64,000 nucleotides of DNA from Streptomyces sp. MH60 (GTDB taxonomy: Bacteria; Actinomycetota; Actinomycetes; Streptomycetales; Streptomycetaceae), in contig NZ_MULI01000001.1 of assembly GCF_002939385.1 (NCBI RefSeq), positions 124,001-188,000 on the forward strand, written 5' to 3'. Positions 7,284 to 16,624 of the stretch are shown here, piece after piece (the stretch's first letter is position 1; every line of letters starts with the position of its first letter). The notes beneath the pieces were generated by a model. The model saw only the letters and a program-made list of their open reading frames with translations, was not told the DNA's origin and searched no databases. Made by a program: the position numbers and the translations under genes.

Positions 7284-9214
7284 CGCAGCTCCAGCACCGC
7301 TACGCCGTACGCGTCGAGCGCCACGTCCTCCACCGGGGTGCCGTCGGCCAGGCCGTGCAGCGTCCCCTCGGCGGCCGGACGGACCACGAGCCGCTGCGGA
7401 CTCTGGCTGACCAGCCACACGAAACGGCGGCCGTCGGCGTGGACGAGGACGTCCGCCGACACATGCGGATCGGCGACCGTGACGGGCCGCCGCACGCCCG
7501 CCACCTGTGCCAGGGCCGCGTAGAGGCGCTGCGTGACATCGGGGTTGACGCGTGCGGTGCGGGCCGCCATGTGCTCCAGCGGATACGTGGCCAGCACCGT
7601 CCGGCCCACCCCCGTCTCGTGGACGATCAGGGCCGGCCGCCCGTGGGCGTCCACCGCGACGACCCGGCCCGCACGCGGTTCGACGGGCAGATAGGCGCGG
7701 CTGTCCTCGTTCCCCGCGACCGGGAAACGCAGCACCTCGCCGGCCCGCAGGTCGCCGAAGTCCTCCGTGAACGTCATCTCCAGCACGTCGTCCTCGATCG
7801 GCTCGGCGACGCCGTACGACAGTTGCAGCTCCACGCCGAAGAGGCCGTCGAGGTCGTCGAACCAGGGGCCGCGGGTGGCCGGGTGCTCGCCGGAGCAGAA
7901 GGACAGGTACACGGTGGCGCCCTCGGCGGCCCGGCGGGCCAGCTCCCTGCGGGTGCGGGTGGTGAGCTGCCGGGTGGCGGGGAGCAGGTAGAGCGACGCC
8001 TCGCCCGGCAGTCCGTCGGCCTCGCGGGTCAGGGCCACCGGCAGGTCGGCGGCGCGCGCGGTGACGTAACCCTGGTGCAGGGACGTGAAGATGAGCGGCC
8101 GGTCGGCGGGGCGGCTGTAGGGATAGCCCCGTTCGAGGAAGGCGGGGACGACCAGGGCGGCGTCCGCGTCCGTGCGGGAGCAGCGCCGGAAGTCCACCGC
8201 CTTCAACACCTCGGCGAAGGCGGCCAGTTCCAGCAGCGGCTCCTTGGGCGCCCCGGCGGAGTCGGTGATGCCGAAGTGCATCTCGAAGGGGTGGTGGTCG
8301 TAGGGGGACCGGTCCCACAGGTCGTCGTAGTCGGTGTTGTTCCAGGCGAGCCAGCCGGTCGCCCCGCCCAGCAGCGAGTTGTGCAGGGTCTGCCGGTAGA
8401 AGATCCCCGCGTTGGCGGCCGAGACCGTGTCGGTGGACAGCCCGAACTCCTCCAGGACGACGGGCTGTCCGGTCACCGAGGCCAGCTCGCACTCGAAGGC
8501 GGCACGGTAGTGCTGCCGCGGCCGGTCGGTGTCCGAGCGGTACACGTGCGGGCCCACGAAGTCGACGTACTCGGCCGTCTCCCGCAGCGAGAAGCCGTTG
8601 TCGCGGCCGGTGACCTCGATGCCCCACGCCCCGTCGCCCAGCGACACCGGCTGCGTCGCGCCCGTCGCCCGCACCGCGTTGCACATCGCCTGCGCCCACG
8701 CGGTCACCACGTCCGAGGACGGCGGGTCGACCTGGTAGATCCGCCCGTACCCCGGCATCTCGTTGGTGATCAGCCAGCCCGTGACCGCCGGGTGGTCCTT
8801 GAAGCGGCGCGCCATGCGGGAGACGAACCACGCCTGGCGTCCGACCATCCACACGTCCTCGTACAGGTCACGGTTGCCGCGCCAGGCGGGGTCCCAGTTC
8901 TCGCCGGACATGTGGCCGACGATGAAGGTGGGTATGGTCCCCATGCCCGTTTCCGTGTGCGCGTCGAGGAAGTCCTCGAAACGCGCGCACAGTTCGTCGT
9001 CGATGCGGTCGGGCTCCGGGTGGAAGTCCGGCCAGTAGAAGAAGGACCGGGTGGTGTTGAGGCCGTGGTCGGCGAGCACCCGGAGTTCCTCGCGGACGGT
9101 CTTCGGGTCGTAGTCCCGCCACATCAGCGGGCCGCCGGTGCGGGACCAGAAGTTGGCGCCGAGCCAGGGCAGTACGTCGGTCCGGTGGGTGAGCTGGGCG
9201 CTGTGGCGTCGCAT
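7280..9214 (-). CDS. cellulase-superfamily (GH5-like) glycoside hydrolase, probably intracellular exo-glycosidase
   Basis: 644 aa. A TIM-barrel glycosidase of clan GH-A: the acid/base is Glu152 in LITNEMP and the nucleophile is probably Glu256 in VVLEEFG. WLAWNNTDYDD after the barrel and a long beta-rich C-terminal part (about 380-644) recall GH5_18-type beta-mannosidases or trimeric beta-galactosidase-like enzymes. No signal peptide is present. AGAAGG supports the start. It is translationally coupled to the GH3 gene, so both act on the same imported glycan, possibly a beta-mannoside or N-glycan fragment; this substrate call is inference. Confidence 0.75.
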   Translation of the reverse strand: MRRHSAQLTHRTDVLPWLGANFWSRTGGPLMWRDYDPKTVREELRVLADHGLNTTRSFFYWPDFHPEPDRIDDELCARFEDFLDAHTETGMGTIPTFIVGHMSGENWDPAWRGNRDLYEDVWMVGRQAWFVSRMARRFKDHPAVTGWLITNEMPGYGRIYQVDPPSSDVVTAWAQAMCNAVRATGATQPVSLGDGAWGIEVTGRDNGFSLRETAEYVDFVGPHVYRSDTDRPRQHYRAAFECELASVTGQPVVLEEFGLSTDTVSAANAGIFYRQTLHNSLLGGATGWLAWNNTDYDDLWDRSPYDHHPFEMHFGITDSAGAPKEPLLELAAFAEVLKAVDFRRCSRTDADAALVVPAFLERGYPYSRPADRPLIFTSLHQGYVTARAADLPVALTREADGLPGEASLYLLPATRQLTTRTRRELARRAAEGATVYLSFCSGEHPATRGPWFDDLDGLFGVELQLSYGVAEPIEDDVLEMTFTEDFGDLRAGEVLRFPVAGNEDSRAYLPVEPRAGRVVAVDAHGRPALIVHETGVGRTVLATYPLEHMAARTARVNPDVTQRLYAALAQVAGVRRPVTVADPHVSADVLVHADGRRFVWLVSQSPQRLVVRPAAEGTLHGLADGTPVEDVALDAYGVAVLELR

Positions 9215-9290
9215 GGTCCTTCTCGGGTGGTGGGGGTGCGGAGGGAGCGTGGCCGTGGTGTGCGGAGGGCGCCGCGGCCGGGGGTGGTGG

Positions 9291-10334
9291 TCAGGGGAGG
9301 GCGGGGCCCGTGGACTCGCGTACGACCAGGCGGGGCCGTTCGGCGAGGGCGGTGTCCTCGACCTCCTCGCCGCACAGGGCGAGGAGCATGCGCGCGGCGG
9401 CCGCGCCCACCCGCTGCACCTGCTGGTCGACCGTGGTCAGCCGCGGGTGGAGCCAGGAGCCGAGCGGCAGGTTGTCGTAGCCGACGACGGACACGTCCCG
9501 GGGCACGACCAGCCCGGCGCGCTGCGCGGTGCCGATGCCGCAGACCGCCATCGAGTCGTTGGCGTACACGATCGCCGTGGGGCGGTCGGCGGAGTCGAGG
9601 AGCGCCTCGGTGGCACCGACGGCGCGCCGCTCGCTGAAGTCGGTGGGCAGCACCGCGAACGGGCGCAGCCCCGCCGCGCGCAGGGCCCCCTCGAAGGCCG
9701 CCCGGCGCACGCGGGTGTGCTGGAGCTCGGGCGGCCCGCTGACGTAGGCGACGCGCCGGTGACCGAGGCCCAGCAGGTGCGTGACGGCCTCGGCGATCCC
9801 CGCGCCCTGGTCGCGCAGTCCGACGCGCGGGACGACGGCCGTGTCGTCGGGCGAACCGAGCAGTACGGCGGGCAGTCCGAGGCGGGCGAGCAGCGCGGGC
9901 CGGGCGTCGTCGTCGCGGGCGTCGGTGAGTACGGCGCCGTCCACCCGGCCCTCGGCCGCGAGCCGCTCGTACAGCGCGTTCTCCTCGCGGTGGCCGCTGA
10001 CCAGGTGCAGCAGCAGACCGTAACCGCGCGGCGCCAACTCGCCCTCTATGCCGGTGATCAGCTCACTGAAGTGCGGGTCGGAGCCCAGCACGTCCGTGGG
10101 GCGCCGTACCACCAGGGCCAGACTGCGGGTCCGCGCGTTGCGCAGCGCCGCGGCGGAGGCACTCGGCGACCAGCCCAGCTCCAGCGCGGTGTCGAGGATC
10201 CGGCGGCGGGTCGCCTCGGAGAGCCGGCCCTTGTGGTTGAAGGCCTGGGACACGGCGGCCGTCGACACCCCGGCCGCCGCGGCGACCGCCTTGATGGTGG
10301 GCCGGCGTCCCGACCGCTCGGTGGAGACGCTCAC
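9291..10334 (-). CDS. LacI-family transcriptional regulator of the glycoside operon
   Basis: 347 aa. The N-terminal helix-turn-helix TIKAVAAAAGVSTAAVSQAFNHKGRLSEATRRRI is typical of LacI, and the hinge is followed by a sugar-binding type I periplasmic-fold domain (VVRRPTDVLGSDPHFSELI to TVDQQVQRVG). The GTG start at 10334 overlaps the TGA of the upstream permease. The gene sits inside the operon it most likely controls, between the permeases and the two glycosidases. The palindrome upstream of the solute-binding protein gene is its likely target, released when an oligosaccharide binds. Confidence 0.88.
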   Translation of the reverse strand: MSVSTERSGRRPTIKAVAAAAGVSTAAVSQAFNHKGRLSEATRRRILDTALELGWSPSASAAALRNARTRSLALVVRRPTDVLGSDPHFSELITGIEGELAPRGYGLLLHLVSGHREENALYERLAAEGRVDGAVLTDARDDDARPALLARLGLPAVLLGSPDDTAVVPRVGLRDQGAGIAEAVTHLLGLGHRRVAYVSGPPELQHTRVRRAAFEGALRAAGLRPFAVLPTDFSERRAVGATEALLDSADRPTAIVYANDSMAVCGIGTAQRAGLVVPRDVSVVGYDNLPLGSWLHPRLTTVDQQVQRVGAAAARMLLALCGEEVEDTALAERPRLVVRESTGPALP

Positions 10335-11158
10335 ATCTTCACCGCCCCGCTGACCAGGGCCTGCTGCATGCGCTTCTGGAGCAGGGTGTAGACCAGCCAC
10401 ACCGGCACCAGGGTCAGCACCGTGCCCGCCGTCAGCACGCCGTAGTCCGTGCCGGTGATCGACTTCAGCGTGGGCAGGGCCACCTGGACCGTGCGCTGCG
10501 CCGGGTCGGGGCCGATGATGACCAGCGAGTAGAGGTACTCGTTCCAGAAGGTCAGGAAGTTCAGCAGCAGCACGGTGGCGATGCCCGGCAGGCACATCGG
10601 CGTGTACACGTGCCGCAGCACCGCGAAGGTGGACGCCCCGTCCAGCCGGGCGGCCTCCTCCATCTCCGGTGGGATGGTGCGCATGAACTGCACCAGGATC
10701 ACCACCGACAGCGGCAGCGCCGTAGCCGGGAGGAACAGCACCATGAAGACGCGGGTGTGGAACAGTCCGGTGGCCGCCGCCAGGAGGAAGGTGGGGAAGA
10801 GCGCCGCGAACGTCGGGATCAGGAAGCCCAGCGAGAAGACCTTCTCGACCACGCCCGCCAGCCGTCCCGTCGAACGCGCCAGCGCGAACGAGGCCGGGAT
10901 CGCCAGCAGCAGCGTGAGCGCCAGCGAGAACACCGTCACCAGCGCCGAGTTGACGACCGCCAGCCCGAGGTCGGCGCTCTCGAACGCGGTGCGGAAGTTG
11001 CCGAGCCCCAGGGAGGACGGCGGGGCGAAGGGGTGCGCGAAGATCTCGTCGTTCGACTTGAACGCCGAGGCGAGGAAGTAGTACAGCGGGACGACGAGCA
11101 GCACCGCGTACGTCCACACCAGGATGTGGGCCGGGAGCCAGCGTTTGCCGAGCTTCAT
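10331..11158 (-). CDS. carbohydrate ABC transporter permease (MalG type)
   Basis: 275 aa, six predicted membrane helices. The EAA loop reads EEAARLDGASTFAVLRHVYTP, the contact site for the ATPase. It pairs with the MalF-type permease upstream, whose stop codon lies just upstream of this start (genes separated by 14 bases); CGGAG before the ATG supports the start. No ATPase gene is present in the operon, as is usual in Streptomyces, where MsiK encoded elsewhere drives several sugar importers. Confidence 0.9.
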   Translation of the reverse strand: MKLGKRWLPAHILVWTYAVLLVVPLYYFLASAFKSNDEIFAHPFAPPSSLGLGNFRTAFESADLGLAVVNSALVTVFSLALTLLLAIPASFALARSTGRLAGVVEKVFSLGFLIPTFAALFPTFLLAAATGLFHTRVFMVLFLPATALPLSVVILVQFMRTIPPEMEEAARLDGASTFAVLRHVYTPMCLPGIATVLLLNFLTFWNEYLYSLVIIGPDPAQRTVQVALPTLKSITGTDYGVLTAGTVLTLVPVWLVYTLLQKRMQQALVSGAVKM

Positions 11159-11172
11159 CAGTGCTGCTCCGA

Positions 11173-12114
11173 TCAGTAGTTCTGGCGGAAGACACGGCGG
11201 ATCGTCAGCAGCCCGACGAGTCCGACGAGGAAGAGGAGGACGCCGACGGTCTGGCTGTAGCCGAGGTCGGCGGCGATGAACGCCTTCTGGTAGACGAGGA
11301 ACGACAGCGTGGTGGACGACGTGCCCGGACCGCCCTGGGTGAGCAGCAGCACGTGCTGCGCGGAGCCGAACAGCGTCCACAGGAACTGCAGCATCGTCAC
11401 CACGCCGACGTAGTCGCGGATGACGGGGAAGTGGACCGACCACATCGTCCGCCAGTGCCCCGCCCCGTCCAGCTGCGCGGCCTCCCCCAGCTCGTCCGGC
11501 ACACTGCCCAGCCGCGCGGCGAACAGTACGGCGGTGAAGCCGATGCCGGCCCAGATGTCCAGGGCGATCAGACACGCCAGGGCCGTGGAAGGCGACGCCA
11601 GCCAGGCGTCGGCGAGGGAGCCGAGGCCGACGCTCTCCAGCCCGCCGTTGAGCAGGCCGTCCGGTGACAGGGCCGCGTAGAAGACCATCGCCTTCGCGGG
11701 GGTCGAGATCAGCCCCGGGATGAAGAGCAGATACCGGATGACCCGGTGACCGGGCGGCCGCTGGGCCACGTAGTACCCCAGCATGTACGCGCAGACGATC
11801 ATCACCGGGACGGCGACGGCCAGTTGCACGGCGGTGTTGCGGACCGCGTCCCAGAACACCGGGTCGTCCAGCACCACCCGGGCGTTGTCGAGACCGGCGA
11901 ACGAGACCGGCTGGAGCATGCCCGGCCAGCGCAGGGCCGCGATCACGAAGATGGCGAGCAGCGGCCCGACCATGAAGACCAGGTACCACACCAGCGCGGG
12001 CACCGCGAGGACGGTGCCGCCCTGCCGGGGCCGGCGCGCGGCCGGGACGGGAGAGGCGGGCGGGGCGGACCTCGGGGCCGCGCTCCCGTCCGGCGTCGTG
12101 GTGAGCGTCGTCAT
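11173..12114 (-). CDS. carbohydrate ABC transporter permease (MalF type)
   Basis: 313 aa. A cytoplasmic basic N-terminus (RRPRQGG) is followed by six membrane helices. The EAA motif GEAAQLDGAGHWRTMWSVHFP faces the cytoplasmic ATPase. The C-terminus RRVFRQNY is typical of MalF-like proteins. GGGAG 8 bases upstream of the ATG supports the start. It is the second gene of the operon and works with the permease at 10331 and the lipoprotein at 12197. Confidence 0.9.
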   Translation of the reverse strand: MTTLTTTPDGSAAPRSAPPASPVPAARRPRQGGTVLAVPALVWYLVFMVGPLLAIFVIAALRWPGMLQPVSFAGLDNARVVLDDPVFWDAVRNTAVQLAVAVPVMIVCAYMLGYYVAQRPPGHRVIRYLLFIPGLISTPAKAMVFYAALSPDGLLNGGLESVGLGSLADAWLASPSTALACLIALDIWAGIGFTAVLFAARLGSVPDELGEAAQLDGAGHWRTMWSVHFPVIRDYVGVVTMLQFLWTLFGSAQHVLLLTQGGPGTSSTTLSFLVYQKAFIAADLGYSQTVGVLLFLVGLVGLLTIRRVFRQNY

Positions 12115-12196
12115 GCGGTGACTCCCGGAGAACGGGTGGAACGGGGGAGGGGGACGAGGGGGAACCGGACGGCGCAGCCGGGGGTGTCCGGGCCGC

Positions 12197-13486
12197 TCAT
12201 GCGGACCGGTACGCGGACTCGAGGGCGGCGCGCACCCGGGCCGGGCTGGTGCCCCGGGTGAACGACGTGCTGGTCGCCGTGATCAGCGACTGCGCGGCGG
12301 CGGGCGGCACGTACACGTCGGGCAGCAGGACCTGGCTCACCTCGGAGCCGAGCCGCTGGGCCGCCCCGACCAGCGGGAAGCCGGTGGAGACGGCGTCCGT
12401 GCGCAGGGCCATGTCCCGGCCGCTCTCCGTCACGAACCGCGCCACGATGTCCGGGCGGTACATGAACCTCAGGAACTTCTCGACGTGCTCGATCTTGCGG
12501 ACGCCGTTGGGGCTGATCCAGAAGCCGATGAGGGTGTAGGCGCGGATGACGGTGGGACCGTCGTGCGCCGCCCCGTCGGCCAGCGGCCAGCCGCCGACCT
12601 CCGTGTGCCGGGCCACCTTCTCGGGCACCTTGGCCAGGGCGGAGGACATCGCCGACTGCACGGCCGCCTCCTCGGTGTTGAACTGCGTGGTCATCGAGTC
12701 GGAGGTGAGGCCCTGGGCCTTGTCCGCGAACACACCGGCGTCCCGCAGGTGCGTGAAGTACTCGATGCCCAGGCGTGCGCCGCGCCCGCCGAAGTCACCG
12801 GTGGTGTAGACGTGCCGGGCCTCGTCCTGGGAGAGGAAGGTCTGGATGATCTGCGCCAGCAGCTTCTGGCCGGTCCAGTCGTTGCCGCCCACCGTCACCG
12901 GGGCGATGCCCTTGGCGCGCAGTTTGCGGGCAGCGGCGATCAGCTGGTCCCCGGTGATGGGGATCGCGTCGACCCCGGCCCGGTCGAGCAGGGCGCGGTT
13001 GTAGGCCACGGGCCAGTTCGTGGCGAAGTAGGGGAAGGCCCGGACCCGGCCCGCGTCGTCGGTCCAGTCGGCCAGCGCGGCGGGCAGGACGCGCCCGCGC
13101 AGCCCCCAGTCGTCGAGGTAGGCCTTGACGTCGACGGTCGCGCCGACGTCCGTCCAGGCCAGCGTCTTGTCGTAGAGGTTGACCATCACGACGTCGGCCT
13201 CCTTGCGGGCCAGCCGTGAGGTCTCGTAGACCTGGGCGAGGTCGTCGCCGTTGACGAGGTTCTTGACCTTCACCCCCGGGTTCTCCTCGCGGAAGCGGTC
13301 CACGGCCGCGAGATACGTGGGGGAGCCCGGCGCGGTGGTGCCGAGCTGGGTGTGGACGACGAGGGTGTCCGGGTCGGAGTCCGCCGACGCCAACGACGAG
13401 CAGCCGGACAGAGCGGGCAGGGCAGCGGCCGCGGCCAGACCGGAACCGGCGGCGAGCAGTTCGCGCCGCGTCAGCGATGAGCGCAC
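12197..13486 (-). CDS. extracellular sugar-binding lipoprotein of an ABC importer
   Basis: 429 aa from the GTG at 13486 (GGAG 9 bases upstream); a TTG at 13501 would add five residues but has no ribosome binding site. The N-terminus has a Tat-like TRRELLAAG followed by a hydrophobic stretch and the lipobox ALSGC, so it is exported and lipid-anchored on the outer membrane face. The body matches family 1 solute-binding proteins (VKNLVNGDD, QFNTEEAAVQSAMSSALAKV, MYRPDIVARF). It is the first gene of the operon and sets its sugar specificity, which is unknown. Confidence 0.88.
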   Translation of the reverse strand: MRSSLTRRELLAAGSGLAAAAALPALSGCSSLASADSDPDTLVVHTQLGTTAPGSPTYLAAVDRFREENPGVKVKNLVNGDDLAQVYETSRLARKEADVVMVNLYDKTLAWTDVGATVDVKAYLDDWGLRGRVLPAALADWTDDAGRVRAFPYFATNWPVAYNRALLDRAGVDAIPITGDQLIAAARKLRAKGIAPVTVGGNDWTGQKLLAQIIQTFLSQDEARHVYTTGDFGGRGARLGIEYFTHLRDAGVFADKAQGLTSDSMTTQFNTEEAAVQSAMSSALAKVPEKVARHTEVGGWPLADGAAHDGPTVIRAYTLIGFWISPNGVRKIEHVEKFLRFMYRPDIVARFVTESGRDMALRTDAVSTGFPLVGAAQRLGSEVSQVLLPDVYVPPAAAQSLITATSTSFTRGTSPARVRAALESAYRSA

Positions 13487-13509
13487 AGGGGTGGTCTCCA
13501 ACCAAGCGG

Positions 13510-13524
13510 TTAACGATTGGTTAA
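13510..13524. promoter_or_regulatory. TTAAC-N5-GTTAA palindrome, probable LacI operator
   Basis: The dyad lies 24 bases upstream of the GTG of the solute-binding protein gene in an AT-rich pocket. It is the most symmetrical element upstream of this operon, and the operon carries its own LacI gene. Binding is inferred. Confidence 0.5.
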
Positions 13525-13627
13525 TCGATGTACCTCGTGAGGTGCGAGGACTGTATGGAGTGCGGGGACCACGGTCAAGGGGGTGGCGCGGGGAGATTCC
13601 GCTCCCCGCTGGACCCGGGTTGCCTGG

Positions 13628-14527
13628 TCAGGCCGTCGCCGCGGCCTCCACGGAGACGCCGAGCCGGTCGGTCACGGTCGTCAGGGCCGGTCCCAGCGGG
13701 AGCGCGACCCGGGTGACGGCCAGCCGGTCGCCGCGGGTGACGTCGCGGTTGACGATCAGGACCGGCTTGCCCGCGTCGGCTGCCTGGCGGACGAAGCGGA
13801 GCCCGGACATCACCGTCAGCGAGGAGCCGAGGACCAGCAGCGAGGACGCCCCGCGCACCAGCTCGCGGCAGCGCTCGACGCGCTCCGGCGGCACGTTCTC
13901 GCCGAAGAACACCACGTCCGGTTTGAGGATGCCGCCGCAGACCGTGCAGGGCACCACCCGGAAGTCCCCGACCTGCTCGTCGGTGAGGTCGGCGTCGCCG
14001 TCCGGGTTGATGCCGGCGGCCACCGGCGCGAAGCCCGCGTTGGCCTCCTCCAGGCGCCGGGCGAGTTCGCGGCGCGGGCTGAGGTCGCCGCAGGTCAGGC
14101 AGACGACCCGGTCCAGGCTGCCGTGGAGCTCCACGACGCCCTCGCTGCCCGCGGCCTGGTGCAGTCCGTCGACGTTCTGGGTGATCACGCCGGTGAGCAG
14201 ACCGTGCCGCCCGAACGCCGCCACCGACCGGTGTCCCGCGTTGGGGCGGGCGCGGCCGAAGGTGCGCCAGCCGAGGTGGCTGCGCGCCCAGTACCGGCGG
14301 CGGGCCTCGGGCGAGCCGGTGAAGTCCTGGTAGGTCATCGGCGTGTGCCGGCTCAGGCTCCCGCCCTCGCCCCGGTAGTCGGGGATGCCCGACTCCGTGG
14401 AGATGCCCGCCCCGCTGAGCACCAGCGCACCCCCGGCGCGCAGCGCCTCGGCGACGGGTGCCAGGTCGGTGGTGCCCGGCGGCAGGTCCGCTCCCGGGGT
14501 CCAGCTCAAAGTGGGCCGCATGCGCAT
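13628..14527 (-). CDS. Sir2-family NAD-dependent protein deacylase (sirtuin)
   Basis: 299 aa. NAD-binding GAGIS (39-43) and the following SGIPDYRG, the catalytic core TQNVDGLH (116-123) with His135 in VELHGS, and a four-Cys zinc site (CLTCGD and CTVCGG) define a sirtuin. FGENVPPERV and LGSSLTV also match. The enzyme removes acetyl or longer acyl groups from lysines using NAD+. The start could be ATG 14527 or 14521; neither has a clear Shine-Dalgarno. The gene is divergent from the PP2C phosphatase gene at 14726 and not in an operon. Confidence 0.9.
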   Translation of the reverse strand: MRMRPTLSWTPGADLPPGTTDLAPVAEALRAGGALVLSGAGISTESGIPDYRGEGGSLSRHTPMTYQDFTGSPEARRRYWARSHLGWRTFGRARPNAGHRSVAAFGRHGLLTGVITQNVDGLHQAAGSEGVVELHGSLDRVVCLTCGDLSPRRELARRLEEANAGFAPVAAGINPDGDADLTDEQVGDFRVVPCTVCGGILKPDVVFFGENVPPERVERCRELVRGASSLLVLGSSLTVMSGLRFVRQAADAGKPVLIVNRDVTRGDRLAVTRVALPLGPALTTVTDRLGVSVEAAATA

Positions 14528-14725
14528 GCGGCAAGGGTACGGAACCCGCCGCGCTTTCCGGCGGGGCGGGGCGAGCCCGTGGGTCGCCTGCTGCCAGGGG
14601 GCGCGCTGCCCGGCGGGGCGTCCCCGTGGCCTCCCGCATGACCTTTTCCGTCCCGGGTGACAGACTTGCACTGTCCAGGGGGCCGAGAGGCTCCTTCCGG
14701 GGGGCGGCCTGGCGGGGAGTGGTCG

Positions 14726-15586
14726 ATGTTCCGCAAGCATCCCGCACCTGACGGTGAAGAGCTGCTCGCCCGGCTGGCCTCGCTGACCACCCAGGCGAAG
14801 GAGCTGGCCGAGCTGCGGCGGTCGCAGGTGGAGCTGGCGATCGCCCTGCAGCGCGACATGCTCCCCGCGGACCTGCCCGTCGTACCCGGCATCCACCTGG
14901 CCGCGTGCTACTCACCCGCGTACGCCGGACTCAACGTGGGCGGCGACTGGTACGACGCCTTCACCCTCCCCGACGGCCGTATCGGCCTCTCCGTCGGAGA
15001 CGTCCAGGGGCACGCCATCGACGCGGCGGCCTTCATGGGCCAGGTCCGGGTCGGCCTGCGGGCGCTCGCCTCGGTGACCAGCGAACCCGGTGACCTCCTC
15101 GCCTGCACGAACGAACTGGTCCTCTCCCTCAACAAGGACCTGTTCGCCACCTGCACCTTCATGCGCTACGACCCGGCGACCGGCCTGCTGGAGAGCGCCC
15201 GGGCCGGCCACGTCCCCTGCGTCCGGGCCACGGCGGACGGCAGGGCGGAGGTCTGCCGGGACGAGGGCGGACCTCCGCTGGGCGTCCTGGAGGGCACCGA
15301 CTACCCGGTGACCCGGTACCGGCTCGGCACCGGTGGGGTGTTCGTCCTGGTCACGGACGGTGTGGTGGAGGGACCGTCGCTGAACGTGGACGAGGGTCTG
15401 GAACGGGTGGTGCGGCTGGCGAGCCTCGCCGCCGCCGTCGGCATGGAGGCGCACGCGCTGGCGGCCGCCGTGCTCAAGAACGCCGAGCTGATCGGACACG
15501 AGGACGACGCGGCCGTGCTCGTCGTCGGCCATGACGGGCGGGGCGTTACGCCGGAGGGCGGGACGGTGCGCCTCTCACCTCGCTGA
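14726..15586 (+). CDS. SpoIIE/PP2C-type serine/threonine phosphatase
   Basis: 286 aa from ATG 14726, where GGGGAG precedes the start; a longer frame from 14657 lacks such a site. A short N-terminal coiled coil (LLARLASLTTQAKELAELRRSQ) leads into the PPM-type phosphatase: LNVGGDWYDAF and GDVQGHAIDAAAFMG carry metal-binding Asp residues, then GGPPLGV, VLVTDGVVEG and HEDDAAVLV. Such proteins dephosphorylate anti-anti-sigma factors in partner-switching pathways. There is no sensor domain in the chain; the gene 20 bases downstream encodes a membrane sensor, which may provide it. Confidence 0.88.
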   Translation: MFRKHPAPDGEELLARLASLTTQAKELAELRRSQVELAIALQRDMLPADLPVVPGIHLAACYSPAYAGLNVGGDWYDAFTLPDGRIGLSVGDVQGHAIDAAAFMGQVRVGLRALASVTSEPGDLLACTNELVLSLNKDLFATCTFMRYDPATGLLESARAGHVPCVRATADGRAEVCRDEGGPPLGVLEGTDYPVTRYRLGTGGVFVLVTDGVVEGPSLNVDEGLERVVRLASLAAAVGMEAHALAAAVLKNAELIGHEDDAAVLVVGHDGRGVTPEGGTVRLSPR

Positions 15587-15606
15587 CCCGGCCGCACCGG
15601 TGTCTG

Positions 15607-16578
15607 ATGGCTGCTGTGGTGGGTATCCGTGCATGGCCGCGACCGGTCGTCCTCGCCTGCGGGACGCTGCTGCTCGCCGGCTGCTACTACGCGGCGGGGC
15701 GGCTCGGGCTGTCGCAGCAGCTGACCGCCGACGGGGCGGTCGTGACGCCCATCTGGCCGCCCACCGGCCTCGCGGTGGCCTGTCTCCTCCTGTTCGGGCC
15801 GTGGTGCGTGCCCGGCATCGCGCTGGGCGCGCTGCTGGTCATGCTCTCCCTGGGAACCCTCGGGGCCGAGGGCGTCGGCATCATGGCCGGCAACACCGTC
15901 GCCCCCGTCTGCGCCTGGCTGATGCTGCGCGCGGTGGGGTTCCGGGTGAGCCTGAGCCGCCTGCGCGACGGACTGGCCCTCGTCTTCCTGGGGGCGCTGA
16001 CCGCGATGCTGATCAGCTCGGGAACGGGCGTCGGCATGCTCGTGCTGTCGGACAAGCTCCCCACCGACCATCTCGGGATCGTCTGGCTGGCCTGGTGGGT
16101 CGGCGACGCCATGGGCGTCGTCCTCGTCACCCCGCTGCTGCTCCTGCTGTACCGCACTCGCCTGCCGCCCCCCTCCGTGCGCTGGACCGAGGCGGTCGGG
16201 CTCACCGTCGTCGTGTGCGCCCTGGTGCCGTTGATCATGTACAGCTCGGTCAGCCTGCTGTTCCTGGGCTTTCCGATCCTGATCTGGTCGGCGCTGCGCT
16301 TCCAGCTGGCGGGCGGCATCCCCTGCGCCCTGTTCATGTCGGTGACGGCCACCGTCGTGGCCCGGCAGGAGGCCGGCTCCTTCGGCAGGCTGACCGAGAT
16401 CGAGACGATGATGAGACTCCAGGCTTTCAACGGAAGCCTGGGGCTGACCGCTCTCCTGCTCTCCGCCGTGATCAGCGAACAGCTCAACACCAGACGGTCG
16501 GTGGAGCGCGCCTGCCACGAACTGGTCGAGGCGCTGCAGCACCTGAACGCGGGCGGCTCAGGCAACCCGGGGCCGTGA
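15607..16578 (+). CDS. stand-alone MASE1-type membrane sensor protein
   Basis: 323 aa, about eight hydrophobic segments, with the MASE1 entry ADGAVVTPIWPPTGLAVA near 40-57. MASE1 is a membrane sensing domain normally fused to kinases, GGDEF or SpoIIE phosphatase domains. Here the protein ends with a short charged helix (RRSVERACHELVEALQHL) and no output domain. The gene follows the SpoIIE phosphatase gene by 20 bases, so the two are probably one operon and one split sensor. The start at 15607 lacks a strong ribosome binding site. The ligand is unknown. Confidence 0.72.
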   Translation: MAAVVGIRAWPRPVVLACGTLLLAGCYYAAGRLGLSQQLTADGAVVTPIWPPTGLAVACLLLFGPWCVPGIALGALLVMLSLGTLGAEGVGIMAGNTVAPVCAWLMLRAVGFRVSLSRLRDGLALVFLGALTAMLISSGTGVGMLVLSDKLPTDHLGIVWLAWWVGDAMGVVLVTPLLLLLYRTRLPPPSVRWTEAVGLTVVVCALVPLIMYSSVSLLFLGFPILIWSALRFQLAGGIPCALFMSVTATVVARQEAGSFGRLTEIETMMRLQAFNGSLGLTALLLSAVISEQLNTRRSVERACHELVEALQHLNAGGSGNPGP

Positions 16579-16624
16579 GGGCGGCCGTCAGACGTCGTAG
16601 TCGTCGATGTCCCCCCGGGGGCGC

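Noticed and set aside
4182..7523. Very long plus-strand frame (over 1100 codons) opposite the GH3 gene
   Set aside because: Antisense shadow of GH3 caused by GC3 bias; the product is low-complexity with no motif.
7355..9637. Long plus-strand frame opposite the GH5-like gene
   Set aside because: Antisense shadow; the minus-strand product has clear catalytic motifs.
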